A stretch of DNA of 64,000 bases from Alphaproteobacteria bacterium (GCA_028822585.1 JAPKDL010000003.1:1-64000); one strand, 5' to 3'. Shown: positions 47,310-57,326, numbered from the stretch's first letter. The notes: generated from the letters alone by a model not told the origin. Numbers and translations: made by a program.

Positions 47310-47355
47310 AAAATGAATAAAGCCCGCAATTGAAATTGCGGGCTTTATTCATTTT
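47310..47355. terminator. Bidirectional intrinsic terminator between cobT and rpmB
   Basis: Perfect 21-bp arms (47310-47330 and 47335-47355) flank a TGAA loop. The core stem is GC-rich (AGCCCGCAAT/ATTGCGGGCT) and both outer ends are AT-rich, giving a T-tract on each strand. The convergent genes cobT and rpmB end on either side, 16 bases away in each case. Confidence 0.92.
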
Positions 47356-47371
47356 AGAACGAAAGCTAACG

Positions 47372-47659
47372 TCAGGCGCGTGCTGCTGCTTTTTCAATCC
47401 GGCGCTTGATCCGGCGCGCTTCGTCCGTCAATTTTCGGTTCGGCGTTCCCAGAAGAAAAGCGTCCAACCCGCCCTTGAATTCAATCGTGCGGATCGCATT
47501 TACTGAAATGCGCATCTTGACCATTTCACCTAGCGCGTCGCTCATCACCGAAGAGACTTGCAGGTTTGGCAGGAACCGACGCCGTGTCTTATTGTGCGCG
47601 TGACTGACATTATTGCCCGTCAAAACGCCTTTACCCGTAATAATGCAGCGACGTGACAT
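47372..47659 (-). CDS. rpmB: 50S ribosomal protein L28
   Basis: A 95-residue large-subunit protein: [33 protein letters not shown] and [20 protein letters not shown]. The Met at 47659 follows AAGGA seven bases upstream; the frame is open further but the extra 33 residues are not L28. It has its own predicted promoter and ends at the bidirectional terminator. Confidence 0.96.
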   Translation of the reverse strand: MSRRCIITGKGVLTGNNVSHAHNKTRRRFLPNLQVSSVMSDALGEMVKMRISVNAIRTIEFKGGLDAFLLGTPNRKLTDEARRIKRRIEKAAARA

Positions 47660-47736
47660 GATCTTGTCCTTCAACCTTGGTATGGAAACCTGAATATTAA
47701 ATCTTTGAAACCGAGTCATCCCCGATTTAGCGGCGC

Positions 47737-47765
47737 TTTTTACGGCACCCATACCCACGCGTCAA
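47737..47765 (-). promoter_or_regulatory. Candidate housekeeping promoter of rpmB
   Basis: On the minus strand TTGACG (47765-47760) and TAAAAA (47742-47737) are spaced by exactly 17 bases, just after the meaB stop and about 78 bases before the rpmB start. The strong -35 fits a highly expressed ribosomal gene that should not depend on the meaB transcript. Confidence 0.55.
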
Positions 47766-47769
47766 GACG

Positions 47770-48759
47770 TTATCCGTCTCCCAGGAATTTCCGCAGCATC
47801 ATTTGCGCCGCCATGGACGGTGTTATGATCCCTTGCGCCACCTGATCTTCCAGCGCCGGCGCTAATTCACGGATCGCGTCATGCGCTTTCAGGGTCGAAA
47901 GCAACGTATCGCCAATTTCATTCCATAACCACGCCCGCGCCTGTTCGACCCGCCGTGCGCCCAAGGCGTCCTCGGCGCTTAACACCTTTTGAAACGCTAA
48001 CACCGTGTCCCAAGCCTCTGCAATACCCACTCCGGTAAGGGCGGAACAGGTTTCTACCGGCACCGTCCAGTTCAGCATCGTCGGCCGAAGGAATTGAAGG
48101 GCGCTCCGATAATCAGACGCCGCATGGCGCGCCGCAGCGGCGAGGTCTCCATCCGTCTTATTCACCAGAATAATATCGGCAAGCTCCACAATGCCTTTTT
48201 TCATGCCTTGCAATTCATCGCCACCCGATGGCAACAGCAACAACATGAAGATATCAGTCATATCCTTCACCGCCGTTTCCGACTGACCCACGCCGACGGT
48301 TTCGACAAGTACGACGTCATACCCCGCCGCTTCGCAGACGATCATCGCTTCCCGGGTTCGGCGCGCGACACCGCCCAAGGTTCCCCCTGCAGGCGTCGGA
48401 CGAATGAACGCCGCAGGGTCCCGCCCCAAGACTTCCATCCGCGTTTTATCGCCTAATATGGACCCTCCACTGACTTTTGAGGACGGATCAACCGCCAACA
48501 CGGCCACCCGGTGGCCCCGGCCTATGATGTGCAATCCAAAGGCCTCAATAAAGGTCGACTTGCCAACGCCTGGTACACCGGACACGCCCACCCGAATGGA
48601 TTTACCCGACACAGGCAAAAGTATCGTTAACAATGCCTCCGCCATGTCGCGATGTTCTTCACGCGTCGACTCAATAATCGTAATCGCGCGCGCCGTCGCT
48701 CGACGGCTGCCGTTCCGAACCGCGGCGGCGAGAGTATCCATGTCTTTGGCGGTGTTCAT
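47770..48759 (-). CDS. meaB: Methylmalonyl-CoA mutase-associated GTPase MeaB
   Basis: A 329-residue G3E GTPase (ArgK/MeaB). Walker A GVSGVPGVGKSTFIEAFG is near 58, DPSSKVSGGSILGDKTRM follows, and VETVGVGQSE is the Mg/switch segment. NKTDGD is the guanine-specificity motif. MeaB gates cofactor loading and protects the B12 mutase from inactivation. Its client scpA is encoded 4 kb upstream on the same strand. Its ATG overlaps the preceding small ORF by four bases. Confidence 0.94.
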   Translation of the reverse strand: MNTAKDMDTLAAAVRNGSRRATARAITIIESTREEHRDMAEALLTILLPVSGKSIRVGVSGVPGVGKSTFIEAFGLHIIGRGHRVAVLAVDPSSKVSGGSILGDKTRMEVLGRDPAAFIRPTPAGGTLGGVARRTREAMIVCEAAGYDVVLVETVGVGQSETAVKDMTDIFMLLLLPSGGDELQGMKKGIVELADIILVNKTDGDLAAAARHAASDYRSALQFLRPTMLNWTVPVETCSALTGVGIAEAWDTVLAFQKVLSAEDALGARRVEQARAWLWNEIGDTLLSTLKAHDAIRELAPALEDQVAQGIITPSMAAQMMLRKFLGDG

Positions 48760-48983
48760 ATCTTCTTTTTCTTGCTGTTGGTTAACGCCTTTTCCGCCAC
48801 TTTCGCGACGCGGTGCTGGACATCCTGATCCAGCGCCTCGAATTCATCCCGTCGATCTCTAAGCAACGATAGGGCAGACTCCTTCAATTCATCCCGACCG
48901 GACGACTCGGACGCTGCTTTAGATTTCAGCGGTGTGACGGCGTCCAGTTTTGATCCCACCTTGGCCTTGTTAAACATTTTCAC
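48756..48983 (-). CDS. Small charged helical protein between GNAT and meaB
   Basis: A 75-residue protein, mostly charged helix (DELKESALSLLRDRRDEFEAL, DVQHRVAKVAEKAL) ending in a run of Lys. It overlaps the GNAT gene by 14 bases upstream and meaB by four downstream, strong evidence for translational coupling. I recognise no domain. A small accessory of the mutase system or a nucleic-acid binding protein are both guesses. Confidence 0.55.
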   Translation of the reverse strand: MKMFNKAKVGSKLDAVTPLKSKAASESSGRDELKESALSLLRDRRDEFEALDQDVQHRVAKVAEKALTNSKKKKI

Positions 48984-49488
48984 CTATAAATTTCGCCATG
49001 ATAATTTCATCGACATACGCCTCGTCAATAAACAGCGAATCTCGCTTCGTCCCCTCGACAATATATCCAGCCGCCGCATAAAGTTTTTGGGCGCGTTCGT
49101 TATTGGCCATGACGGTCAACTCCAGACGGTGCAACGGTAGTCCGACGCCAAATTTTTCCAATCGCGCCAGAAATGCGCGCCCTAGCCCTTTGCCGCCGTG
49201 GTCCTGTAAAATACCAAGACCTATGGTTCCGGTGCGCCTATTGCGGATAAATTCTCCGCCTATAACAACGCCTTCACCAACAACCGACGCGCCACACCAA
49301 GCGTTCAACAAAAAATGGTTGGGCAATTCCTTGAACCGTTCAATCACAAACTTCATTTCATCGGTAGACCGTGCGCGCTCTCCCGGACTACGTAATAAAA
49401 AACTACTTTCCGCCAACAAGATTTCGCCAAAATCATATAGCGCCTGGGCGTCTTCCGGTTCCGCCGGTCTGATTGAATAGTCATTCAT
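48970..49488 (-). CDS. GNAT-family N-acetyltransferase
   Basis: A 172-residue acetyltransferase with the RimJ/RimL-like pattern. SIRPAEPEDAQALYDF starts the fold. The acetyl-CoA pyrophosphate loop is in ILQDHGGKGLGRAFLARL near 110. LELTVMANNERAQKLYAAAGYIVEGTKRD is the classic C-terminal segment. The substrate is unknown: protein N-terminus or small amine. It lies in the scpA-coiled-coil-GNAT-small-meaB series, with 47 bases to the coiled-coil gene. Confidence 0.85.
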   Translation of the reverse strand: MNDYSIRPAEPEDAQALYDFGEILLAESSFLLRSPGERARSTDEMKFVIERFKELPNHFLLNAWCGASVVGEGVVIGGEFIRNRRTGTIGLGILQDHGGKGLGRAFLARLEKFGVGLPLHRLELTVMANNERAQKLYAAAGYIVEGTKRDSLFIDEAYVDEIIMAKFIGENV

Positions 49489-49535
49489 GAGATGTGGGAC
49501 CTGTGAGCCAATAAGATGTCGCCTGTATACGTTGG

Positions 49536-52500
49536 CTATTCATCCCGACCCAAAGCGCGGGTCAACAAGATGTATAATTTTCCAACATCCGCCGTCATAA
49601 ATGTCGAATGCAGGAGATTTTCCGGGTCAGACTCGCGCGCATCATTCAACAGTTTATCGAACTGTTCGACATAGCGCAGGACGTAGTATCGCATGTCTTC
49701 ATCAGTTTTCAGTTTTTCCATGACCTTCGCCGCAAGCGCCGCCTGGCGTCCTTTCAGCAACGACCGTGCGAAAACGCCCCGATCCCCTTTCATATAACGC
49801 TTCCAATTCGACTCAGGGACATCGTTATGCAGAATTCGGGTTAAATCGATCGACGTGGAATTCAAATCCTCAATGATGAACCGCGCGGTTTTCAAGAACA
49901 GATCCCGCCGCAACACGAGCTCTTTATTCGCCAGTTTGCTTGCTTGTTCTGACGCCTCAACGGACGCTTGCGTCAAACGAACCGCCTGTTGATCGAAGGT
50001 TTCCCCCACCGCGTTCGCCTTAACCACGGCGTCATCCAACGCTTCCACCAGTGTGGTGCTGCCGGAGCTTACTTTATCAACAATTCCATCAAATATAGTT
50101 CGGGCGTTGTTGGCGGCTTCGGTAATGACGGCGCTTTGCTTGCCCAAATCGTCTGTCGCGATTTGAATTTGTTGGTTCGCCAATTCACCACTTTGCGAAA
50201 CCGCCACCGCTTGAGTTCGAAATGCTTCGGTCAGTCCCTCCAGCCGCACCGCGACCTGGTCCGTGGCGCCAGTCAATCCATCTGATTGTTGCGCGAACGC
50301 ATTACCAATCATTTGCAGACTGGATGTCGCTTCCCGCGCCACCGTCGATAACGTTTCAGCTTGCGTGCGAAGGCCTTCTCGATTGTCGTCCACCTGCATG
50401 GCGGCTTGCATCGAGACCGTGGTCAGACGTTCGCTTTGTTGATTAAATCGTTCGCCAACCTCCCCAACCAACCGAAGCGCCGTCCGTACCGACTCGTTCA
50501 ATTGTCCCGATTCTGCATGAAACGCCCGACCTGCCTCCATAATCCGCTTGATCACCTGTTCTGACACCGCGACCAGTTGATCAGCCTGTTGCGACAAGGT
50601 TCGGGAAATTTGTTCGGTACGCGTTTCAGCAGCGTCTGATGCGGTTTGAAGTTGCCCTGCCTGATCTCGAATTGTTGTTTCAATTCGTTGCAATTGACCC
50701 TGCAGGGATTCAGCCAAGTCTCCCATGGCTTTGCTGTCGTCACGCAAACTTTCACGAATTTGTGCGGCGGAGTCACTGGCATTTTTCGCAGCGCCTTCCA
50801 GTTCACTCGTATGAACTTGCATTGCGTCACGAATTTCAAGGACCTGGCTGGAAGCATGATCCGACGCTACGCGGAGGTCCTGACTTTGTCGCTGCAAGAC
50901 ATCACCGACAGATCGTGCCTGGGCAGCCGCCCATTCCGCCGACTCCCGCAAGGATTGAGCCTGTTGCCGCAAGATGTCGCCAACGCCCCGCGCTTGTGTC
51001 ACCGCCGGGTCAAAAGCGTCTCCAACCTCACGCGCACCTTCACGAATGATTTGGCGAATTTCGTCACCGCGCCCAGACAGCATGGTTTCAATTTCCTTGA
51101 CCTGCTCTTCGGTGCGATCCGACATGGTGGTCAGATTTTCGACCTGGCACTGCAACATATCGCGAATGCTTTCCGCGCGCACCGACGCCAAATCAGACGC
51201 TTTGGAAACGTCCTGGGCCTGGGCGCGCAATACAGTTCCCATTTCGCTCACCTTTTCAACGGCATCTTCCGACACGCGGGTCAAATCCGCCCGGTGGTCG
51301 TTCATGGCGATATCCAACGCCCCTGACTGACTGGAAATATGACCGACCAGCTTCGACAATTCTTCACCCTGTTCGCTCAGTGCTTCCTTAATGCCGACAG
51401 AATGTCGCGTCGCCGTATCGGCGGTTTCGGCAATATCCTTAACCTGTAGATGCATCGCAGCCATCAATTCATGCGCTTCGGCCACCATCCTCTCAACCGT
51501 CGTCGATAAATCTTCTGACCGTCGCGCCAACCCATCATCCACCCGTTGCAGTACCGATCCGGTGACGTCACGCAAGGTGACCCCCAACTTATCAATCCGC
51601 ACCGACGCGACATCCATCATCGTGTCCATTGACGCAGAATGCTTGTTGAAGGATGTATCCAACGTACCCGTCAAGCTCGCTGCGTGGCGATCCAACGCCG
51701 CGCCCAAACGATCGATTTCCTGTCCGGTTCGCGCCGCCACCTTCACCAAAGCGTCGGATTGAATGTCGAACGACTCCTTTAACCGATCCGTTACGCGGGC
51801 GGTTTGTTGACGTAACTCAGTGGCAATATCTGTCGCCCGGAACGCCGCCATTTCGCTGGCGGCGTTCAAATCCGCCACCCCTTTTTCCAAGACCTCGCCG
51901 ATAGTGGCGGCGCGATGGCCTGCTGTCTCCCCAGTGTGAGACATGGTTTCCGTATATTCGCGAAACAACGCGCCGATATCTTTGGCTTTCTCTGCAGCTG
52001 AATCGGACGCAGACGTTAATAAATTCGCCTGATCGCGCAACGCTGCGCCAACTTCTTCGGTCTGTTGCAAACTTCGCCGCGACGCCGACGTCAGATCATT
52101 CGTCTGCTGTTCCGTAATCTCCCGAACTGCGCGTTGCTGGGTCTCAAACCGGTCGGCCATTGCGGACAATGCGCTGGCCTGTTCCGACAGGACGCTTCGC
52201 ATGGCGGCAGTTTCTTCCGACGCCTGGCTCGACGCCTCGGATAAATGGTCCAGGTTTTCCCGCACCTGGTCCGAGATTCCCTTCAATTGCAGGGACGCCC
52301 GATCACTAGCGTGATTCAATTCTTCAGTTTGCTGTCGTAGGACGTCGGAAACCACCTGTACACGATGTTCGGCTTCATCCGCTGGAAAGGTCAACAAGGC
52401 CAATTGTCGGCGCAATGCTTCGGTGTGGTAAGTCAAATCCCTGTTGGGGCGCAAGACGAGAAAGACGCCCCATAACGCTGCAAGCGGCAACGCAGTGCCC

Positions 52501-52733
52501 GCAACCACCGCCGCCACTTCATGCGGCAACATTTGAAACACTAAATCCCATCCCAGAAATTTTACCACATACCAGCCGCACAGGAGAATCCAAACGAAGC
52601 TAATCCCGGTGCCGACGGCTATCAATTTTTGCGAATAGCGAGCGGCGCGCGCCTCCACGCCTAAAGGGTCTTCAATCGGCGTGGATTGCACGTGCCGGCC
52701 TGACCTGGGGAGCTCTGTGACGTTCGTCGCCAT
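49536..52733 (-). CDS. Giant membrane-anchored coiled-coil protein, TipN/apolipoprotein-like
   Basis: A 1065-residue protein. A short basic N-terminus is followed by two transmembrane helices (about 36-56 and 74-96). Roughly 870 residues of degenerate helical repeats follow, with recurring patterns such as RQQxxxLxxASDxAxxxVxxI. A conserved C-terminal domain (about 975-1065; RDLFLKTARFIIEDLNSTSI, GVFARSLLKGRQAALAAKVM) closes it. Layout and repeat style resemble Caulobacter TipN, a polarity landmark, and annotated apolipoprotein A1/A4/E-like bacterial proteins. Repeat spacing of about 22-40 residues suggests tandem duplication. It is embedded between scpA and gnat-meaB on one strand. A cell-pole or envelope scaffold is the likeliest role, inferred from architecture only. 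Confidence 0.75.
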   Translation of the reverse strand: MATNVTELPRSGRHVQSTPIEDPLGVEARAARYSQKLIAVGTGISFVWILLCGWYVVKFLGWDLVFQMLPHEVAAVVAGTALPLAALWGVFLVLRPNRDLTYHTEALRRQLALLTFPADEAEHRVQVVSDVLRQQTEELNHASDRASLQLKGISDQVRENLDHLSEASSQASEETAAMRSVLSEQASALSAMADRFETQQRAVREITEQQTNDLTSASRRSLQQTEEVGAALRDQANLLTSASDSAAEKAKDIGALFREYTETMSHTGETAGHRAATIGEVLEKGVADLNAASEMAAFRATDIATELRQQTARVTDRLKESFDIQSDALVKVAARTGQEIDRLGAALDRHAASLTGTLDTSFNKHSASMDTMMDVASVRIDKLGVTLRDVTGSVLQRVDDGLARRSEDLSTTVERMVAEAHELMAAMHLQVKDIAETADTATRHSVGIKEALSEQGEELSKLVGHISSQSGALDIAMNDHRADLTRVSEDAVEKVSEMGTVLRAQAQDVSKASDLASVRAESIRDMLQCQVENLTTMSDRTEEQVKEIETMLSGRGDEIRQIIREGAREVGDAFDPAVTQARGVGDILRQQAQSLRESAEWAAAQARSVGDVLQRQSQDLRVASDHASSQVLEIRDAMQVHTSELEGAAKNASDSAAQIRESLRDDSKAMGDLAESLQGQLQRIETTIRDQAGQLQTASDAAETRTEQISRTLSQQADQLVAVSEQVIKRIMEAGRAFHAESGQLNESVRTALRLVGEVGERFNQQSERLTTVSMQAAMQVDDNREGLRTQAETLSTVAREATSSLQMIGNAFAQQSDGLTGATDQVAVRLEGLTEAFRTQAVAVSQSGELANQQIQIATDDLGKQSAVITEAANNARTIFDGIVDKVSSGSTTLVEALDDAVVKANAVGETFDQQAVRLTQASVEASEQASKLANKELVLRRDLFLKTARFIIEDLNSTSIDLTRILHNDVPESNWKRYMKGDRGVFARSLLKGRQAALAAKVMEKLKTDEDMRYYVLRYVEQFDKLLNDARESDPENLLHSTFMTADVGKLYILLTRALGRDE

Positions 52734-52748
52734 ACTTTCAATCGCCCT

Positions 52749-54908
52749 TTATTCGGCCGCAGCTTTTCCCAAGCCTGCAACCATCGACATAATTTCAATC
52801 GCAGCGTCGGGTATATTCGTGCCAGGCCCATAAATTGCCGCAACACCTTCTCGTTTCAACTGCTCGTAATCCTGTGGCGGAATCACACCCCCACAAACAA
52901 CGATGATGTCTTCTGCAGACAATCGCTTCAATTCCGCGATCAGCGCCGGCACCAACGTCTTGTGACCCGCTGCCTGAGATGAAATACCAACCACATGCAC
53001 ATCGTTTTCCGTCGCCTGCATGGCGGCTTCCTCAGGCGTTTGGAACAGCGGCCCGATATCCACATCAAAGCCAATATCAGCAAAGGCGGTGGCGATGATC
53101 TTGGCACCGCGATCATGACCGTCCTGGCCCAATTTCACGACAATCATGCGCGGTCGACGGCCTTCGGCTTCGGCAAACGCATCGACCTCCTGTTTGATTT
53201 TATCAAACCCTTCATCGCCTTCGTATGCGGAACCATAAACACCTGAAATCGACCGAATTTCCGCCTTATGCCGGGTGTATATTTTTTCTAGCGCATCTGA
53301 AATTTCACCCCCGCTGGCGCGCGCCCGCGCCGCCTCGATTGACAGCGCCAGGAGATTACCCTCTCCGCTGCGCGCTGCTTCGCTTAACGCCTCCAATGAT
53401 TTTTGACACGCAGCCTCGTCCCGCGACTGCCGCACCGCCTCTAGACGTTTGATCTGCGCATCACGCACCGCAGTGTTATCGATGTCGAGAATATCAACGT
53501 TGTCCTGTGTTTCCGGCTGATACTTATTAACGCCAACGATGATTTCTTCACCACGGTCGATAAGCGCTTGTCGCCGCGCCGCCGATTCTTCGATCCGAAG
53601 TTTGGGAACGCCGGCGGCGACGGCTTTCGTCATACCGCCTAGTCCTTCAACTTCATTAATAATAGTCATCGCTTCGGCGGCAATGCTGGCCGTCAAATTT
53701 TCAACGTAATAACTGCCCGCTAAGGGATCGATAACATTCGTGATACCGGTTTCTTCCTGTAGAATTAGCTGCGTATTCCGAGCGACCCTTGCGGAAAACT
53801 CACTTGGTAACGCCAATGCTTCATCAAACGCGTTGGTGTGCAAGGACTGCGTTCCGCCTAACCCGGCGGCCATGGCCTCCACAGTAGTACGCACAATATT
53901 GTTGTAGGGGTCTTGTTCGGTTAGGGACACGCCGGAGGTCTGACAATGCGTGCGTAGCATCAAGGATTTAGGATCGTTTGGCGCAAATAAATCCTGCACC
54001 AAGGAAGACCACAACAATCGCGCCGCGCGCAATTTGGCGACTTCCATAAAGAAATTCATGCCTATGCAGAAAAAGAACGATAGGCGCGGCGCGAAATCGT
54101 CGATCTTTAATCCCTTGGACAACGCGGAACGGACATACTCGACCCCATCGGCGATAGTGTACGCCAATTCCTGAACACAAGTCGCCCCAGCTTCTTGCAT
54201 GTGATAACCCGATATTGAAATTGAATTGAATCGCGGCATGTTCTTCGCGGTGAATTCGATAATGTCCGCGACAATCCGCATCGAAGGGTCGGGGGGATAA
54301 ATATAGGTGTTGCGGACCATGAATTCCTTCAAGACATCGTTTTGAATGGTGCCGCTGAGTTGCTCCAATGGCACGCCCTGCTCTTCACCCGCCACAATAA
54401 AGCTGGCGAGAACCGGCAACACCGCGCCGTTCATCGTCATCGACACTGACATCTTGTCCAACGGAATACCGTCGAACAGAATTTTCATGTCTTCAACGCT
54501 GTCGATGGCGACACCTGCCTTACCGACATCGCCTACCACGCGCGGATGATCGCTGTCATAGCCGCGATGGGTCGCCAAATCGAATGCAATCGACAACCCC
54601 ATCTGTCCTGCCGCAAGGTTTTTCCTATAAAAGGCGTTGGAGTCTTCCGCGGTGGAAAAGCCCGAATATTGTCGAACCGTCCAGGGCCGCGCCGCATACA
54701 TTGTCGCCCGCGGCCCGCGAACGAACGGCGGCATGCCGGGCAGCGTATTTAGATGTTCCAGACCCTCAAGGTCCGCAGCTGTATAGACCGGCTTCGTCTT
54801 GATGCCTTCCAGCGTCATCCAATCCAGGGACTCCAACGGACGGCCGCGCAGTTCCCGCGCCGCCAGTTCCTCCCATTCCGCGAGTGAACCTTTTGGAAAA
54901 TCAGCCAT
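52749..54908 (-). CDS. scpA: Methylmalonyl-CoA mutase
   Basis: A 719-residue B12-dependent mutase interconverting (R)-methylmalonyl-CoA and succinyl-CoA (propionate metabolism). The substrate barrel covers about 1-560, with [39 protein letters not shown] and [17 protein letters not shown]. The cobalamin domain near 590-719 has the His-on ligand motif [16 protein letters not shown], then [16 protein letters not shown] and [20 protein letters not shown] precedes the ATG. Single-chain length matches the homodimeric/catalytic large subunit; no separate small subunit is adjacent. With CobS/CobT and MeaB nearby, B12 use is self-consistent. Confidence 0.96.
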   Translation of the reverse strand: MADFPKGSLAEWEELAARELRGRPLESLDWMTLEGIKTKPVYTAADLEGLEHLNTLPGMPPFVRGPRATMYAARPWTVRQYSGFSTAEDSNAFYRKNLAAGQMGLSIAFDLATHRGYDSDHPRVVGDVGKAGVAIDSVEDMKILFDGIPLDKMSVSMTMNGAVLPVLASFIVAGEEQGVPLEQLSGTIQNDVLKEFMVRNTYIYPPDPSMRIVADIIEFTAKNMPRFNSISISGYHMQEAGATCVQELAYTIADGVEYVRSALSKGLKIDDFAPRLSFFFCIGMNFFMEVAKLRAARLLWSSLVQDLFAPNDPKSLMLRTHCQTSGVSLTEQDPYNNIVRTTVEAMAAGLGGTQSLHTNAFDEALALPSEFSARVARNTQLILQEETGITNVIDPLAGSYYVENLTASIAAEAMTIINEVEGLGGMTKAVAAGVPKLRIEESAARRQALIDRGEEIIVGVNKYQPETQDNVDILDIDNTAVRDAQIKRLEAVRQSRDEAACQKSLEALSEAARSGEGNLLALSIEAARARASGGEISDALEKIYTRHKAEIRSISGVYGSAYEGDEGFDKIKQEVDAFAEAEGRRPRMIVVKLGQDGHDRGAKIIATAFADIGFDVDIGPLFQTPEEAAMQATENDVHVVGISSQAAGHKTLVPALIAELKRLSAEDIIVVCGGVIPPQDYEQLKREGVAAIYGPGTNIPDAAIEIMSMVAGLGKAAAE

Positions 54909-55067
54909 GCAATCCTACCTCGTAATACACAAGAGCATCTTATATCGGGCCTTGGGGCGCGCTGTCCATCATGACCGAATCGGGCGAATTTGAATAGGCG
55001 GGGTCTTTGGCCCGCGATCTTAGGCGTCTTCAAGGCTTAAAAGTGCAGTTTAACACATAATTTAATG

Positions 55068-55898
55068 TCAAACCCAATTGTAAATTTTCTGCAAAGTTCC
55101 GCCCATGAGGTCCGCGCGTTCACCATCTGACAAGCGATCGGTCATGCGGAAGGACGCAACGCCCTGTTCATAGGTCACCATGTTTATCGCTCGTGTCCAG
55201 TCCGTGCCCCACATACAGCGATCGAAACCGAAAGCGTCATAAACACGGCTTAACGGGTCCCAGAGATCATTGAACGGAAACGATTCATGAGACAACGTGC
55301 AGGCGCCGCTGATTTTTACGGCGACGTTGTTGTATTGCGCTAAATTCAGCAAGGCCGGAAGTTCAGCGAAAGGTTCAGATGGAACTGGTGGATGATGGGG
55401 CTGCGTCAGGCCAAGGTGATCCGCCACCAGTCGCGTCTGCGGGTTCCTGGCGGCGAGTTCAGCGACAACGTCCAGCCGTCCCTTGCACGAGAGATTGACG
55501 GGGAGCCCATGGTGCGCAGCGGCGGTGAGAACCCGGCTAACTCCAGGATCATCGGGGTCGCCGGACACGCCCCGGCTCAACATAATTCGAATCCCAACCA
55601 CGCCGTCTCTTAGTGCCCATTCCGTGATTGTTTCCGCGACGCCAGGGTCGGTTGGATCCACAGGTTTAACCAATCGGAATCTTTCCGGATGCGCCACGTA
55701 AACCGCAACGGCGTAACTTTCATCGTAGCGATACATCGTCCACGGCGACACAAGGATGGCCCCGTCAACGCCAACAGAATCCATAGCCAAAACCATATCG
55801 TCACCAGTCACTTCTGGTGGTCCTGCGAGAACATCAACCCAGGGTCGTTCCGCGTGATCGCGTTCATAAGCGTGAACTTGCGCGTCAATCGTCAGCAT
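55068..55898 (-). CDS. Amidohydrolase-2 family metal hydrolase
   Basis: A 276-residue TIM-barrel protein of the COG3618/Amidohydro_2 type (dicarboxylate lactonases, decarboxylases). The N-terminal DAQVHAYERDH keeps His but has Gln where many relatives have the first His of H-x-H. LVADHLGL and FDRCMWGTDWTRA supply later metal or substrate residues. AAGGA lies eight bases before the ATG. It is divergent from the VOC gene. Hydrolysis of a lactone or ring-derived intermediate is plausible in this cluster. Confidence 0.82.
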   Translation of the reverse strand: MLTIDAQVHAYERDHAERPWVDVLAGPPEVTGDDMVLAMDSVGVDGAILVSPWTMYRYDESYAVAVYVAHPERFRLVKPVDPTDPGVAETITEWALRDGVVGIRIMLSRGVSGDPDDPGVSRVLTAAAHHGLPVNLSCKGRLDVVAELAARNPQTRLVADHLGLTQPHHPPVPSEPFAELPALLNLAQYNNVAVKISGACTLSHESFPFNDLWDPLSRVYDAFGFDRCMWGTDWTRAINMVTYEQGVASFRMTDRLSDGERADLMGGTLQKIYNWV

Positions 55899-56069
55899 TA
55901 CTTAAATCCTTTTCCACAAAATACGACATTTACTTGATTGTATGGGCAACCAACATGATAGGCCATTTAGAAGGTGACATCAGAATTTCAGGCGGCCGAC
56001 AAACCCAGACTCGACTCACCCTCCAGCGTCACGCATGTTTGCAAACAATTCATTAGCGGAGAACACGCC

Positions 56070-56675
56070 ATGACGCGGGGACTTATCGACACAAACGGCC
56101 TTGATCGGGAGGATATCGCAGCGCTGCGTGCGGTGACGCCGCCAGAGAATTTACCGTTCACAATCGGCAAGATCAGCCATGTCGTTATGAAGGTTGCCGA
56201 CATTGAGCGCTCTGTTGCGTTTTACACGCAGCTTCTTGGCTTTCGCGTGTCAGACGCCTATCCGGAATCCATGATGCCCCACCGCATGGTGTTTTTGCGC
56301 TACGACTCGGATCATCATGGCATTGCCTTAATCGGCGGCGCAGGCGGCCCGTCTACTGGTGCCGAGTTGCATCATGTTGCGTATGAGGTTGGCACGCTCG
56401 ACGAAGTGTTCCTGGCGCGCGCACATTTGGAAAACTACGGCGTCGAAATTATCTTCGAAGGGCGACGCCGCGCAGGTCAGCAGATCGCCATCGAATTCAA
56501 GGACCCTGACGATCACATGGTCGAAATCTGTTGGTGCATGGACCAGATCGCACCGCATGAAATATCTCGCCCACCCGAAGATTGGCGCGCGGCGGCAAGC
56601 CTGGAAGACGCGGTGAATGACCCGCCACCCGGACAAGACATTACATTGGTCGACCCATCACTGTTGCGCCGTTAA
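56070..56675 (+). CDS. VOC-family (glyoxalase/extradiol dioxygenase-like) protein
   Basis: A 201-residue protein with one vicinal-oxygen-chelate module. ISHVVMKVADIERSVAFYTQLLGFRVSD supplies the first metal His, TGAELHHVAYEVGTLDEVF the second, and DPDDHMVEICW the Glu. GGAGAA precedes the Met at 56070. It is the first gene of the plus-strand cluster. Ring-cleaving dioxygenase, isomerase and lyase activities all occur in the superfamily; the sequence does not decide. Confidence 0.83.
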   Translation: MTRGLIDTNGLDREDIAALRAVTPPENLPFTIGKISHVVMKVADIERSVAFYTQLLGFRVSDAYPESMMPHRMVFLRYDSDHHGIALIGGAGGPSTGAELHHVAYEVGTLDEVFLARAHLENYGVEIIFEGRRRAGQQIAIEFKDPDDHMVEICWCMDQIAPHEISRPPEDWRAAASLEDAVNDPPPGQDITLVDPSLLRR

Positions 56676-56704
56676 CGCCCACACACCCAGCGAGAAAATT
56701 TGCC

Positions 56705-57010
56705 ATGACCGTTACTGACACCAAATTTTTTCAGGAAGGCGACGCCCGCGATTACTGGACTGAGCTGGTGACCGCCTATGGTGAGGACATCGCATTGACG
56801 CGGCACGCACGGTTGGTGCATACCGAACCCAGCGTCGACGAAGGCGGGCGACCCTACGGAGTTTGCACAGTGCTCATTCCCTGCGACGGCGCGCGATTGA
56901 CCCATAACGGGATCGCCGCTGCCGAGCGTCCCTGACTACGCGAACCCGACGGGCACCCGTTTAGCACCTGTGCGCTGGCATTCTCCGAAATTTGGACGGA
57001 AATTCGTTAA
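56705..57010 (+). pseudogene. Small ORF interrupted by an in-frame TGA
   Basis: The frame from ATG 56705 (EGDARDYWTELVTAYGEDIA, GVCTVLIPCDGARLTHNGIA) reaches TGA at 56933, codon 77. It continues plausibly as LREPDGHPFSTCALAFSEIW to TAA at 57008. A CGA-to-TGA change or an inserted codon would explain it. Sec insertion is unlikely because no Cys partner lies near the UGA, although a weak ACGG/CCGT stem follows. Its family is unknown. It lies 29 bases after the VOC gene. Confidence 0.5.
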
Positions 57011-57326
57011 CGCGGCAACGTCACCGTGACCCAGGCGGCGGTGCCATAAAGATTAGCGGCGGCGTGGCTGACGAAAACGACGCCGTTGATGTCATTGGCG
57101 CCGAGCATCGCCACGGGCGACACATCGATCATTAGTCCGTAGCGGTCATCAGCACTAATTTTATTTTCTCCATCGCACTGGATTAAGTCACAGTGAACGT
57201 AATTATATCCACAAGGCCAAAAGAAAACCAAAGTTTACTAAAATTCTTTGTACTGTAAAAAGGTCAATGAATTCCCAAACCGCCAATCCTTAACCAGCTC
57301 AATCATTGCGCTCAAGGAAAACCCTA
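57011..57326 (+). other. Intergenic region before the MFS gene
   Basis: 316 bases. The minus strand is open for about 70 codons (57231-57007), ending VSPVAMLGANDINGVVF and AAWVTVTLPR. It reads like a protein C-terminus, but no gene body precedes it. It could be a gene fragment. The last 120 bases are AT-rich and probably hold the MFS promoter. Confidence 0.35.
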
